64,000 bases of DNA from Paludibacter sp. (GCF_009712605.1 NZ_WASO01000015.1:372001-436000); one strand, 5' to 3'; shown: positions 51,148 to 61,352, numbered from the stretch's first letter. A program made the numbers and translations. Notes: a model not told the origin generated them from the sequence alone.

Positions 51148-52164
51148 ATGTTTCATTTTGCACAACCAAATTATCTTTTTTTATTGCTGTTGGTTCCTCT
51201 GTTTCTTGCGTTGTTTTATTATAGCAACCTGGTAAGAAAGAGGAAGCTGGCAAAATTCGGCGATTATGAATTGCTGAAGGATTTGATGCCCAATGTTTCG
51301 CAAACACGTCAACGCATTAAATTTTATCTGACACTGGCAGCACTTACGCTTATAATACTAGCTATTGCTCGTCCCCAGTTCGGCTCCAGTACCGAATCGG
51401 TCAAAAGAAGGGGTATTGAAGTGATGATTGCACTTGACGTATCTAATTCTATGTTGGCGAAAGATGTATCTCCAAGCCGGCTTGAAAAGGCGAAACAAAT
51501 GTTGTCGAAGCTTTCCGAATCGTTGAGTAACGATAAAGTTGGTGTTATTGTATTTGCCGGAGAAGCTCAAATGCAGATTCCACTTACAGCGGATTATGTC
51601 GCTGCAAAGATGTTTCTTTCTTCAATAGAGCCGGGAATGATTTCCCGTCAGGGGACGGCTATCGGTTCAGCTATTGATCTTGGAATTCAGGGTTTATCAA
51701 CCAATTCAAAGACAGGAAAAACCATTATCGTCATCACAGACGTTGAAAACCATGAGGATAATGCGATTGATGCAGCTAAACTTGCAGCGGAAAAAGGCAT
51801 TATGGTGAATGTCGTCGGTATTGGGACTCCGGAAGGATCTCCGATTCCTGCAGCAGGAACAATGAGCTATAAGAAAGATCTCAATGGTAATGTAATTATT
51901 TCAAAATTAGATGAACAGATGGGTAAAGAAGTTGCCGCTGCCGGGAAAGGAATGTATGTAAGAGCCGATAATTCTAATGGAGCGTTAAAGGCGTTGACTT
52001 CTTCCTTGGATAAACTGGCAACAGCACCTGTCGAAAGCAAAATTTATTCTTCGCGTGACGAACAGTTTACGACGATGGCTTGGTTGGCTTTTTTTCTGTT
52101 AGTCATTGAGATTGCTATTCTTGGCCGCCAGAATAAATGGGTCAACAGATTTAAATGGTTTTAA
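51148..52164 (+). CDS. batB: BatB, VWA-domain membrane protein
   Basis: 338 residues, same architecture as BatA: TM about 7-24, second TM about 58-76, VWA domain with MIDAS ALDVSNSMLAKDVSP, and a C-terminal TM (MAWLAFFLLVIEIAILG). BatA and BatB are clear paralogues. 41 bases after batA. Confidence 0.93.
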   Translation: MFHFAQPNYLFLLLLVPLFLALFYYSNLVRKRKLAKFGDYELLKDLMPNVSQTRQRIKFYLTLAALTLIILAIARPQFGSSTESVKRRGIEVMIALDVSNSMLAKDVSPSRLEKAKQMLSKLSESLSNDKVGVIVFAGEAQMQIPLTADYVAAKMFLSSIEPGMISRQGTAIGSAIDLGIQGLSTNSKTGKTIIVITDVENHEDNAIDAAKLAAEKGIMVNVVGIGTPEGSPIPAAGTMSYKKDLNGNVIISKLDEQMGKEVAAAGKGMYVRADNSNGALKALTSSLDKLATAPVESKIYSSRDEQFTTMAWLAFFLLVIEIAILGRQNKWVNRFKWF

Positions 52165-52219
52165 TATTGCAGCTATCCTAAAATGAGATTGTTGCAATAA
52201 AACATCATCGCAGAAAATT

Positions 52220-52936
52220 ATGAGAACTCTTTTTATTTTACTCGGAATGTTGGCGTTTGTAACCTCTTTTGCTCAGAAAGAGAGTGCAAATGTGAATGCC
52301 GGAAACAAATTATATAATAAGCAAAAATATACTGAAGCAGAAAGTGCTTACAGAGATGCCCTGAAAAAGAATAAGAAGTCGTTTGAAGCGAACTATAATC
52401 TTGGAAATGCACTCTATAAACAAAACAAGTACGCGGAGGCATTGAATGCATACAAACAGGCATTGCCTCTGACTCAGGATAAAAAGAGGTTGGCCTCAGC
52501 AATGCACAATCTTGGGAATTCGCTGATGACACAAAGACAGTATGATAAGGCTTTGGAGGCTTACAAACAATCATTGCTGCTGAATCCGAATGACAATGAA
52601 ACCCGCTTCAATTATGCGTTTGCAAAGGCCATGATGAAAAATCAGCAGAACAAGAATAAAGATAAAAAGAACAAAGATCAGCAAAAGCAGCAAGATAAAA
52701 AGGATCAGAATAAGAAGGATCAGAAAAATAACAATCAGCAAAATAATAATCAGAATCAGAACAATAAAGACCAACAAAATAAAAACCAGCAACAGCAGCC
52801 TCAGGGTGGTGGCATGTCGAAACAAAATGCAGAACAGATTCTGGATGCTATTCAGCAAAATGAAAAGAACGTGCAGCAAAAAATGAATGAGAAAAAAATC
52901 AAGGCACGCTCACAAAACGCTGAAAAAGACTGGTAA
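52220..52936 (+). CDS. batC: BatC, TPR protein with Lys/Asn/Gln-rich tail
   Basis: 238 residues: signal peptide (ends FAQ, about 19), three TPR units (NAGNKLYNKQKYTEAESAYR, NLGNALYKQNKYAEALNAYK, NLGNSLMTQRQYDKALEAYK), then a very polar low-complexity stretch (about 140-200, only N, K, D and Q) and a C-terminal helix. Periplasmic binding protein of the Bat set. The low-complexity run is in frame and is coding, not a DNA repeat element. Confidence 0.9.
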   Translation: MRTLFILLGMLAFVTSFAQKESANVNAGNKLYNKQKYTEAESAYRDALKKNKKSFEANYNLGNALYKQNKYAEALNAYKQALPLTQDKKRLASAMHNLGNSLMTQRQYDKALEAYKQSLLLNPNDNETRFNYAFAKAMMKNQQNKNKDKKNKDQQKQQDKKDQNKKDQKNNNQQNNNQNQNNKDQQNKNQQQQPQGGGMSKQNAEQILDAIQQNEKNVQQKMNEKKIKARSQNAEKDW

Positions 52937-53038
52937 TTTGGGATTTACGGTAAATATCTGGTGCAAGAACCTGGTATTATGTCGAAATTGAAGTGTCGTT
53001 TTAATTTACAATTCAGCGTATAGAAATCGAAATATAAA

Positions 53039-54865
53039 ATGAAGAAATATAGTCTATTGGTAATTGTACTGATGCTGTTTTGTGCCGGTCAACTGAGTGC
53101 ACAGAAGATTACTTTTGTGGCCAAGGCTCCTTCATCAGTCGTTTTAGGTTCACCATTCCAACTATCGTATGTTATAAATACTGCTGCAGATGCAGATGAA
53201 CTTAGGTTGCCGGATCTTAGTAACTTTGAGATTTTGGCAGGCCCGTATACTACCAGTTCACAACAGATGATTAATGGTCACTATAGTGGTTCGCTGACAA
53301 TCACATATACATTGATGGCCCGTAAACTCGGAACGTTTCCGGTAGGTCCCGCAACCATAACCGTTGCTAAGCAGCGGCTCGTTTCCAATGGGTTATCACT
53401 CAAGGTGCTCCCGCAGGATAAAAATGCAAAGGCAAACAGTAACAATAGCGGAGGAGAATCACAGGGCGGCGGAAGTTCGTCAGTTTCCCTTTCGTCGGGG
53501 GATGCTTTTCTGAAAGCCAATGTTACCAAGACAAAAGTGTACGAGCAGGAAGCATTTCTGGTTACCTACAAGCTTTATTCTTTGCCGGATGTATTGGGTG
53601 TGGAAAGTTTTAAATTGCCCGAATTTAAAGGGTTTGTGATGCAGAAAATAGATTTGCCGACAGACCAGCGTCCGCAACTCGAAAATTATAGAGGGCACAA
53701 TTATACTACGTTTGTTCTCTACCAGGTGCTTTTGTTTCCTCAACGTTCGGGAACGTATGATATAGAGAAAGCTTCCGGAACATTCGGTTTTCGTTTGCGG
53801 AATCAAAGGAAAGTGAAAAGTATATTCGACGATTTCTTCGATACGTATCAGGATGTGAAACGTACATTGGTCGCTCCATCAATCCGCATAAACGTCACTC
53901 CGTTGCCTCTTGCAGGCAAACCGGCAACATTCTCAGGCGCTGTTGGTGATTTTCATCTGAATGCTCAGATAGATAAGACCACAATGAAAACCAATGAGCC
54001 AGTGACGGTTCGTATCACTATTTCTGGGACAGGGAACCTGAAGCTGATTAATACGTTGCCACTGAAATATCCGGCAGACTTTGAGGCTTACGAACCGAAG
54101 GTGGATAATAATTACCGACCTTCTGCCTCTGGTGTTACCGGAACCAAAACTATGGAATATTTGGCTATTCCCCGTCAACCGGGTGATTTTGTCATCTCCC
54201 CCGTTTCGTTCTCTTATTTTGATGTGTCGACACATACTTATAAAACTGTTTCTACACCGGAATATAAGATTCATGTGGATAAAGGATCCGGTAGCTCAGC
54301 TACTGTGGTTGACAACTACGCGCAAAAGGAAAATATCAAGGTGTTGAATAAGGATATTCGTTATATCAATACGGGTGATTTTAGTGTCTCGAAACAACCT
54401 GAATTTTTGATTAAATCAGTTGGTTTCTGGTTGTTGTATATTATTCCACTGTTGATTGCGGTGATATTATACTTTCTGTTCCGTAAACAAGCACGCGATA
54501 ACGCGAATATTGCTTTGGTTCGCAACCGAAAAGCAAATAAAATGGCTTTGAAACGGTTGAAACAGGCATCAGTATATCTCAAGGATCAGAAGAAAGAACC
54601 TTTCTATGATGAAGTGTTAAGAGCTTGTTGGGGGTATCTGAGTTATAAACTCAATATTCCGGTTGCTGATTTGACGAAAGAAAAAATGCAGGAAGAACTG
54701 GCAGCTCATTCTGTAGACGAGGCTCTTATTGGTCGTTACATGGAATTGCTCAATACATGTGAATTTGCACGTTATGCGCCGGCGACTTCGAATGATGCTT
54801 TGGATAAGGTGTTTGCAAAGGCGGTTGCAGTTATTGAAGCGTTGGAAGGATGCATTAAAAAATAA
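53039..54865 (+). CDS. batD: BatD protein
   Basis: 608 residues: signal peptide (ends LSAQ, about 22), two or more Ig-like strand-rich BatD repeats in the periplasm (ITFVAKAPSSVVLGSPFQLS; KTTMKTNEPVTVRITISGTG), a low-complexity Gly/Ser linker near 140-155, a TM at about 462-482 (WLLYIIPLLIAVILYFLF), and a cytosolic helical tail. Anchors the Bat complex and reaches into the periplasm. Confidence 0.93.
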   Translation: MKKYSLLVIVLMLFCAGQLSAQKITFVAKAPSSVVLGSPFQLSYVINTAADADELRLPDLSNFEILAGPYTTSSQQMINGHYSGSLTITYTLMARKLGTFPVGPATITVAKQRLVSNGLSLKVLPQDKNAKANSNNSGGESQGGGSSSVSLSSGDAFLKANVTKTKVYEQEAFLVTYKLYSLPDVLGVESFKLPEFKGFVMQKIDLPTDQRPQLENYRGHNYTTFVLYQVLLFPQRSGTYDIEKASGTFGFRLRNQRKVKSIFDDFFDTYQDVKRTLVAPSIRINVTPLPLAGKPATFSGAVGDFHLNAQIDKTTMKTNEPVTVRITISGTGNLKLINTLPLKYPADFEAYEPKVDNNYRPSASGVTGTKTMEYLAIPRQPGDFVISPVSFSYFDVSTHTYKTVSTPEYKIHVDKGSGSSATVVDNYAQKENIKVLNKDIRYINTGDFSVSKQPEFLIKSVGFWLLYIIPLLIAVILYFLFRKQARDNANIALVRNRKANKMALKRLKQASVYLKDQKKEPFYDEVLRACWGYLSYKLNIPVADLTKEKMQEELAAHSVDEALIGRYMELLNTCEFARYAPATSNDALDKVFAKAVAVIEALEGCIKK

Positions 54866-54870
54866 AGAAA

Positions 54871-55647
54871 ATGGAAATATTAAGATATAAAACCGGGATG
54901 AAAAGATATTTTGTTTTCTGCATATTTGCATTGATGACGTTAGTCGTATTTGCTCAGCAGGCATCTGTGAAAGAAGCAAATGCTTTGTATGCTCAGAAAA
55001 ATTATACGGCTGCCGTTCAGCAGTATGAAATGGTTCTGAATACACAGGGTTCTTCTGCTGAATTATATTACAATCTTGGGAACGCTTATTATCGTTCAGG
55101 AGATATAGCAAAGGCTATTTTGAGTTACAATAGGGCTTTGTTGCTGAAACCAAATTATGATGACGCAGAGTTTAATCTCGAAATAGCGCAAAAGAAAGTT
55201 GTGGATAATGTTGATGTAACATCTGTCTTCTTTTTGAAACAGTGGGTCAATAATTTGGGCGATATTATGTCTTCCAATGGTTGGGCAGTATTTAGCGTTA
55301 TTTTGTTTATTCTGGCTCTTACGTCTTTCCTTGTTTTTATTTTCGGACGTTACCGTTCATTGCGGAAGACCACATTTAATGTTGCTATTGCTTCATTTGT
55401 AATTGCATTGATTTCCATTGGGTATGCAGTAAAGCAAAGTAATAAGGTGGTGAACTCAACTGATGGAATCATTATGGTGGGTTCCGTTACCGCAAAAGAT
55501 TCCCCGGCCTTGAATGGAAAAGATATGTTTGTGATGCACGCCGGAACAAAGGTGACGATAAAAAACAGCGTATCCGGATGGACCGAAGTTGAACTTCCCG
55601 ACGGTAATGCCGGATTTATACCGGCTACAAGCATTGAGAAAATATAA
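54871..55647 (+). CDS. batE: BatE, TPR and SH3 protein
   Basis: 258 residues (249 if the ATG at 54898, directly before the signal peptide MKRYFVFCIFALMTLVVFAQ, is used; I cannot decide). TPR units near the start (KEANALYAQKNYTAAVQQYE, YNLGNAYYRSGDIAKAILSY), two TM helices at about 145-200, and a bacterial SH3 domain at the end (MHAGTKVTIKNSVSGWTEVE). Last gene of the operon; 5 bases after batD. Confidence 0.9.
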   Translation: MEILRYKTGMKRYFVFCIFALMTLVVFAQQASVKEANALYAQKNYTAAVQQYEMVLNTQGSSAELYYNLGNAYYRSGDIAKAILSYNRALLLKPNYDDAEFNLEIAQKKVVDNVDVTSVFFLKQWVNNLGDIMSSNGWAVFSVILFILALTSFLVFIFGRYRSLRKTTFNVAIASFVIALISIGYAVKQSNKVVNSTDGIIMVGSVTAKDSPALNGKDMFVMHAGTKVTIKNSVSGWTEVELPDGNAGFIPATSIEKI

Positions 55648-55665
55648 TTTTATCATTCATACTAC

Positions 55666-55707
55666 AAATAAGGCGCTAAACTATGTTCAGCGCCTTATTT
55701 GTTTTTT
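55666..55707. terminator. Terminator after the bat operon
   Basis: Perfect 12-bp stem AAATAAGGCGCT / AGCGCCTTATTT with an 11-base loop, then GTTTTTT; the T-run overlaps the convergent doxX stop codon. Confidence 0.9.
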
Positions 55708-56134
55708 ACTCCTTCTTTAACCACTTATCAATAATGTAGTCGGCAGAATATCGTCCTGGTCCCATTAATAAAATTATAATGTAAAGCAGTAGGTAAATTC
55801 CAGCAAGTTCTTTTGCTGCAAACGGCATTCCTGCATGAATAACAAAAAATGCGATACTCATTCCGAAGATGGATGGCAACGTTGCAAGACGGGTGAATAA
55901 CCCAAGCAGAATTAGCAGAGAACAGCCAACTTCTGAGATAAGAATCATTATTAAAGACGCAGAGTGACCGACTCCCAGCGGATCGGGAAATGCTTCGGAA
56001 AGAGAACTGAAATTACTTAGTTTTTCAAGTCCATGTGTCAGCATAAAACCTGCCGTAAGCAATCTTAATAAAAAGAGTGCGGCATCCATTGTGATGCTAT
56101 TTGCTGTTGAAAATAGCAAAGACGATCTGTTCAT
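55706..56134 (-). CDS. DoxX family membrane protein
   Basis: 142 residues with four TM helices. DoxX/DoxD blocks: LLRLLTAGFMLTHGLEKLSN, SLIMILISEVGCSLLILLGL, and AGIYLLLYIIILLMGPGRYS. Inner membrane; possible link to quinone or thiol redox chemistry by family, but no partner is adjacent. Confidence 0.9.
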   Translation of the reverse strand: MNRSSLLFSTANSITMDAALFLLRLLTAGFMLTHGLEKLSNFSSLSEAFPDPLGVGHSASLIMILISEVGCSLLILLGLFTRLATLPSIFGMSIAFFVIHAGMPFAAKELAGIYLLLYIIILLMGPGRYSADYIIDKWLKKE

Positions 56135-56347
56135 ACCTGATTGTTTTTGTTGAATTTTATAGTGCTAAATAATGTTTTAATATTTCAAAGATACATCTGG
56201 AGGTGACAAAATCCAAATATAATGGAAGAATGTTATAGTCTCAGATTGGCGATTGATAATCATTTTCCATATTTAGGCGGATTAAGAGGCAATAACAAGC
56301 CGATATTTATTGAAATGCGGGATTATTTAATCATTAAAAAAATGCCC

Positions 56348-56355
56348 TACCTTTG
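56348..56355 (+). promoter_or_regulatory. Likely -7 box of nadE
   Basis: TACCTTTG, giving a start near 56361, 16 bases before the ATG. No -33 element at normal spacing. Confidence 0.5.
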
Positions 56356-56376
56356 CAATAGAAAATTCCAATCTAT

Positions 56377-58308
56377 ATGAACCACGGATTCCTAAAAGTT
56401 GCTACAGCAATTCCAAATGTCAGAGTCGCTGATTGTACTTATAACGTAACACGTATTCAAGCGTTAATCGAAAAAGCTTATCAGCAAGATGTGCAGATAG
56501 TTTGTTTCCCGGAACTATGCATAACAGCTTACACATGTGCGGATCTTTTCCATCAACAGCTGCTTATTTCAGAGGCTGAGAATGCGTTGCGGAATTTAGT
56601 GAAGGAAACGGCTCATCTGAATATTATTTCAATTGTAGGTTTGCCGGTAAAAGTAGGAAGTCGCTTGTTTAATTGCGCGGTTGTGTTTAAGGCCGGCGAA
56701 ATCGTTGCTGTTGTTCCTAAAACTCATTTGCCTAATTATAATGAATTCTACGAAAAACGGTGGTTTGTCTCCTCAAAAGATGCGATTGTCGACTCAGTTG
56801 AGCTGGCTGGCCAGCACGTACCATTCGGAATTAATCTGTTGATAGGACAGGGAGATTTTCGCTTTGCCATTGAACTTTGCGAAGATCTTTGGGTTGCCGT
56901 TCCTCCCAGTTCGCTACACTCTATCATGGGGGCGCAGGTTATTTTTAATCTGTCGGCCAGCAACGAAATTATTTCCAAGAACGATTATCTTCTGTCGCTA
57001 ATATCACAACAATCAGCCCGTTGTATGGCGGGATATGTATATGCCGGAGCCGGTTTCGGAGAATCAAGTCAGGATGTGGTTTTTGCAGGTAAAGGCATTG
57101 TGGCAGAAAATGGCCGTCTTGTTTCTATGGCAGAGCGTTTTTCATTTGACGAACAACTGCTCGTTAGCGAGATTGATATTGAATTGTTGGCTAATGAGCG
57201 ACAAAAGAATACTGGTTTTGCACAGGATAGTACAGCCTTATTTCCTTCGTTGCCGGAATATCGCCTGATTGAGTGTAATGTCCCTGAAATCGAAGCTTTC
57301 GCACTTTCCCGCGAAGTGTCTCCTACGCCTTTTATTCCTGCCGGCCTGGAACTGGATAAACGTTGCGAAGAGATTTTCTCTATACAAATTGGTGGATTGG
57401 CAAAACGCTTTGTTCATACTCAATCTAAGATAGCAGTTATTGGCATTTCCGGAGGATTGGATTCAACGCTAGCTCTTTTGGTAACCGTCCTTACGTTTGA
57501 TAAGCTGGCGATGCCCAGAAAAAATATTATTGGGATAACGATGCCTGGTTTTGGTACAACCGGGCGTACATATAAAAATGCCATCGACCTGATGAACTCA
57601 TTGGGAATCACCATTCGTGAGATTGATATTACGGAAGCCAGTCTTCAGCATTTTAGCGATATAGGCCACTCTGAAGATATTCATGACGTGACTTATGAGA
57701 ACACGCAGGCTCGTGAACGTACGCAAATACTGATGAATGTTGCAAACAAAGAAGGTGGTTTGGTAATTGGTACCGGCGATTTATCCGAATTGGCAATGGG
57801 GTGGTGTACCTATAATGGCGACCATATGTCGATGTACGGCGTTAATTCAGGTATTCCTAAAACGTTGATTCGTTATCTGGTGACCTGGGTGGCCAACCAT
57901 AAGGTAAGCGGAGATAGCGCAGCCACTTTGCACGATATTCTGGATACACCCGTTAGTCCGGAATTGCTTCCGATGGATGAGAACGACGAAATAGTTCAAA
58001 AGACGGAAGATATTATAGGGCCTTATGAACTACACGATTTCTTCCTTTATTACATGGTTCGCTACGGATTCAGACCGGCTAAAATATTTTATCTGGCACA
58101 GCATGCTTTTGAAGGAAAATATACCGACGAGGTGATTCTTAAATGGTTGAAGACTTTTATTCGGCGCTTTTTTAGTCAGCAATTTAAACGCTCGTGTTTG
58201 CCTGACGGACCGAAGGTTGGATCGATCAACCTTTCTCCACGGGGCGACTGGCGTATGCCCAGCGATGCTGTTGCTGCCATGTGGCTTCATGATATAGAGC
58301 GGCTGTAG
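56377..58308 (+). CDS. nadE: Glutamine-dependent NAD+ synthetase
   Basis: 643 residues in two domains. The N-terminal nitrilase-type glutaminase has Glu46 (CFPELCITAY), Lys115 (PKTHLPNYNEFYEKRW) and Cys168 (ELCEDLW). The C-terminal ATP pyrophosphatase domain has the P-loop GISGGLDSTLALLV and GTGDLSELAMGWCTYNGDH. It amidates deamido-NAD using ammonia from glutamine. Its stop is 2 bases from the stop of the convergent DUF2330 gene, leaving no room for a terminator. Confidence 0.96.
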   Translation: MNHGFLKVATAIPNVRVADCTYNVTRIQALIEKAYQQDVQIVCFPELCITAYTCADLFHQQLLISEAENALRNLVKETAHLNIISIVGLPVKVGSRLFNCAVVFKAGEIVAVVPKTHLPNYNEFYEKRWFVSSKDAIVDSVELAGQHVPFGINLLIGQGDFRFAIELCEDLWVAVPPSSLHSIMGAQVIFNLSASNEIISKNDYLLSLISQQSARCMAGYVYAGAGFGESSQDVVFAGKGIVAENGRLVSMAERFSFDEQLLVSEIDIELLANERQKNTGFAQDSTALFPSLPEYRLIECNVPEIEAFALSREVSPTPFIPAGLELDKRCEEIFSIQIGGLAKRFVHTQSKIAVIGISGGLDSTLALLVTVLTFDKLAMPRKNIIGITMPGFGTTGRTYKNAIDLMNSLGITIREIDITEASLQHFSDIGHSEDIHDVTYENTQARERTQILMNVANKEGGLVIGTGDLSELAMGWCTYNGDHMSMYGVNSGIPKTLIRYLVTWVANHKVSGDSAATLHDILDTPVSPELLPMDENDEIVQKTEDIIGPYELHDFFLYYMVRYGFRPAKIFYLAQHAFEGKYTDEVILKWLKTFIRRFFSQQFKRSCLPDGPKVGSINLSPRGDWRMPSDAVAAMWLHDIERL

Positions 58309-58310
58309 TT

Positions 58311-60299
58311 TCAGGGAATTAGCATCTTGTCAAGAATAGCATCTTCGTATTTCCACTGTCCATCAGTTTTCTTCATGATAACAAAGTATGCAGTGATAGG
58401 CGCAGCGTTGCCTGAAATATAAAAGATTGCACGGTTTTGTGCGGCATTAAATCCCACCCGTGAAATATAAGTGCCTGGTCCAAACATACCGGGCGTTCTG
58501 CTGAGTCCATGCCGTTCTTTCTCTTTCCGGTAAGCATCTTCCGTATAAATGGAAAAGTCTGGGATAAGTATACGATCTGTAATTTGGTGTTCTATCCTGT
58601 TGTTTTTTAGGTAGCTGTCGTACATTGTTTTCGCATCGTTGCCCAAAATATCTTTGATTAGCTTGGGCATAGTTTTGTTTTTGTCATCTACTGCAGATGT
58701 CATTTCGTAAACAGAACGGGCTTCCAGCATATATTCAAAATACGGGGGATAATTAGCATGTCCTTTCGGTGTTGTGCTGAAAAAGCCTTCGAAAACTTTA
58801 TATTCTGCATCAGTAATCGCAGGTGTTACTTTCTTCGTTACATTTTCCTTCAGAGTAAGCGACTTGACAACTTGTTCAAACAGGTTTTGATTCTTTTGGG
58901 CAATGCTCAACGGAGTTTCCATTGTTATAACAATAAATCCTTCCTGTTGCGGAAATATTGCATATCGTTTGACGACGTCAATAGCACTATCTTGCGAGCC
59001 TAAAAGCGGTGAACGTTGCGTTTTGATGTCAATGCGGATTGCTTTTAGTCCGTTTACCGAGATTGTCTCTGTTTTGCCATAATCTTCAAAAGGAGGCTTG
59101 AAGTGAGGATGTTGTAAATCAAATAAATATCTTTCCGCTGTCTTTGATGGTTCTGAAATGCGACTTATCGACAGGATTGTTTTGTCCTCATTAAACAGGT
59201 AAAGGCGATGAGTTTTGTCGATCAACATATCATCCGACTCGGATTTTTGCCATCCGGTCGGAATTTGTACGGAATATGACAGATATTTTGGTTGGTATGT
59301 CTCAAGCGAAATGGGTTGGTATGCAGTCTCTTCATGTAAACGACTATATACAATTCCCGAAGTCTCTTCTTCGATCCAAACGGCATGGTTAACTCCTTTT
59401 GATAGATCGTAAAAGATATCGTTTGAAAATGAATAATCGCCCTTGAATTGTGCCATCTGGAGGAATAATTTCTGCTTTCCAAAAAACTGTGAGGCATCTT
59501 GTATTATGCCCGTCAGTTCGTCGGTTCGTAATTCGGAAGACGTGGTTGCTTGCATATTAAATAGACCGAAGCATCCCGGAGCCAGATTGCTTACCGGCGT
59601 ACACGGCGTAATTGTGAACAGATCGATATTTCCGATTCCACCAAAAGAGTTAGTCGTTTTGAGAGGGTAATAAAGCTGGGGCGATTTGAACCGATATTCA
59701 ATCGGATCAATCATTTTCGTGGCAGAGTCAATCTTTACGAAATCGAAAACAAACCAATTAATTCCTCTCGCAGTATAATCAGCCGCAATCTTTGCAATAT
59801 CCTCAAAATCGCTTTTAGAACTAAGCTTTTTTGATGTGAGAAAATTGGTAATCCATTGAGTAAAGTCTGCTGTGCTATTGATTTTTATCACAGAAATGTC
59901 GTGTACTCCCAATTGCTCACTGAAGGTGATCTCAACGTTATTGACATGTGTGGAACTCTTTGTGAAGAATAACTTTTTTAACTGGTGCTCGTGCACTAGC
60001 GTTTTTGCCGATTCAAAAGCTTTTGGAGAAGCCAGTTGTACTTTGGGCTCAGATGGAAATGGGATAAAGCGGATAAGTCCGGTTGGCTTATCGGCATTCA
60101 AATCTGTGCTGAGTATAAGAATTTCTTCATTGAAATTGTGAAGGATGATTGCTTTCTGGCTCGTTTCGGAAATCTTTACATCACTTATACGTATTCCTCC
60201 CATGTCGGCATAAAGCGAACCGGAAAAGCTGCTGATAAGCACGAGCGTGAGCATACATGGCAAACAGTGCAAAATAATATTGAATTGGCTTGGCTTCAT
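58311..60299 (-). CDS. Exported DUF2330-like protein
   Basis: 662 residues, signal peptide to about residue 32 (LYADMGG at the cut). The N-terminal half fits DUF2330: KAIILHNFNEEILILSTDLN, RFIPFPSEPKVQLASPKAFE, QLGVHDISVIKINSTADFTQ, GINWFVFDFVKID and RFKSPQLYYPLKT. The second half (about 340-662) is a separate region, strand-rich then helical, that I cannot name. No catalytic motif. Last gene of the seven-gene exported set; function unknown. Confidence 0.82.
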   Translation of the reverse strand: MKPSQFNIILHCLPCMLTLVLISSFSGSLYADMGGIRISDVKISETSQKAIILHNFNEEILILSTDLNADKPTGLIRFIPFPSEPKVQLASPKAFESAKTLVHEHQLKKLFFTKSSTHVNNVEITFSEQLGVHDISVIKINSTADFTQWITNFLTSKKLSSKSDFEDIAKIAADYTARGINWFVFDFVKIDSATKMIDPIEYRFKSPQLYYPLKTTNSFGGIGNIDLFTITPCTPVSNLAPGCFGLFNMQATTSSELRTDELTGIIQDASQFFGKQKLFLQMAQFKGDYSFSNDIFYDLSKGVNHAVWIEEETSGIVYSRLHEETAYQPISLETYQPKYLSYSVQIPTGWQKSESDDMLIDKTHRLYLFNEDKTILSISRISEPSKTAERYLFDLQHPHFKPPFEDYGKTETISVNGLKAIRIDIKTQRSPLLGSQDSAIDVVKRYAIFPQQEGFIVITMETPLSIAQKNQNLFEQVVKSLTLKENVTKKVTPAITDAEYKVFEGFFSTTPKGHANYPPYFEYMLEARSVYEMTSAVDDKNKTMPKLIKDILGNDAKTMYDSYLKNNRIEHQITDRILIPDFSIYTEDAYRKEKERHGLSRTPGMFGPGTYISRVGFNAAQNRAIFYISGNAAPITAYFVIMKKTDGQWKYEDAILDKMLIP

Positions 60300-60341
60300 A
60301 CAGAGTAAGAATAAGGTGATGGTTTCGTTATTCAGTACATT

Positions 60342-60714
60342 TTATTTCGTTGGCGCTTTTTTTATCCGGGCAATGTAAGGATTCACAATAAATTTATTGG
60401 TGATATTAAGCGCTTTGTTTGGCTCAATTCCGGCTTCTTTTAAGGTGTAAGTAAAGCTTGCCGGAGATTCCATCGCTTTGCAATAGTCAGGTCTTGTACG
60501 ATTGATGGTTAACTGATTGTTCTTTACAATGAACTGAAAATCATTTTTTTTGCGTGCAGCCTGAACTGGCGACTGTGATGGTAACTTCCTGCTTGTCGTA
60601 ATCGAAACTAATCCCTAATAATGTTTCAGGTTCGGCTGCTTTCAACATCGGGGCGCAAAAGAAAGATGCGATAATGACAATAAATAGCACTTTGAGAAAA
60701 GAGATATTCTTCAT
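60342..60714 (-). pseudogene. Small exported protein gene broken by a one-base shift at an A8 tract
   Basis: From the ATG at 60714 a signal-peptide protein reads MKNISFLKVLFIVIIASFFC through SSGCTQKK and stops at TGA (60541). It runs into eight consecutive A (complement of T 60544-60551). Removing one A restores the frame: NDFQFIVKNNQLTINRTRPD, then YCKAMESPASFTYTLKEAGI and on to a TAA at 60342, for a protein of about 123 residues. Both halves keep normal codon texture, so this is a recent inactivation, a base-call error in the homopolymer, or a gene read by slippage. No family assigned. Confidence 0.75.
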
Positions 60715-60738
60715 AAGGAGTGGTTTTTAGTGTGAAAC

Positions 60739-61314
60739 TTATTTTTGAATGGATGTAATGCAGACGTAAGCACTTGGCATGTTCCAGTAATTGCGCTTAT
60801 AGACGGTATAAAATGTTATCCGGTATTTTGTGTTGGGTTTCAGTTTTGTGTAGTCGTTACCAATGATGCCTGCCAGATGATACCACGGACCACTTTTAGA
60901 CATTCCTTCGACGTGTAACACTGTATTATTTTGAGCATTGCTTTCTACCCAGGCAATGGTAGTAATCTTCTCTCTTGCAAAATCCTGACTAAAGAAATCC
61001 TGAGGTGCTTGTTTGCTTTCGGGCAGGATGTATTTGTCTACAGACATTTTCTGATATGTGTCCAGTTCAATTTTTAGCGAATCCAAAGTCTTTTGGAATT
61101 CAGCAGCTTCGGCGGGTGCATTTTGCTGTTTGCGCACGTCAATCCAGCGCTGATAGTTTGCCATTTCAAGTTGGATGGCAGTTTTGGTGGCTTCCAGACA
61201 GAGTTTTTTTATCTCTGATTGAGGAACCTCGGTTTGTTTGCTTGAAGGCTGTTGCGCAAGTGCTCCAAAAAATATGGCAGACAAAGCTAAAAAGAGTGTG
61301 TATTTTTTAGTCAT
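60739..61314 (-). CDS. Exported protein of unknown function
   Basis: 191 residues, signal peptide ending GALAQ (about 21). The first half is helical and charged (KLCLEATKTAIQLEMANYQR, AAEFQKTLDSLKIELDTYQK); the second half is strand-rich, ending in a compact domain with GPWYHLAGIIGNDYTKLKPN. Not recognised. 24 bases before the broken gene and 38 after the 62177 gene, within the exported set. Confidence 0.8.
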   Translation of the reverse strand: MTKKYTLFLALSAIFFGALAQQPSSKQTEVPQSEIKKLCLEATKTAIQLEMANYQRWIDVRKQQNAPAEAAEFQKTLDSLKIELDTYQKMSVDKYILPESKQAPQDFFSQDFAREKITTIAWVESNAQNNTVLHVEGMSKSGPWYHLAGIIGNDYTKLKPNTKYRITFYTVYKRNYWNMPSAYVCITSIQK

Positions 61315-61352
61315 GAGATGTAAATTTAATTTTGGAGTTAATAAGCAGATTT

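Noticed and set aside
52640-52800. A-rich repeat-like stretch
   Set aside because: In frame with batC and encodes its Lys/Asn/Gln linker.
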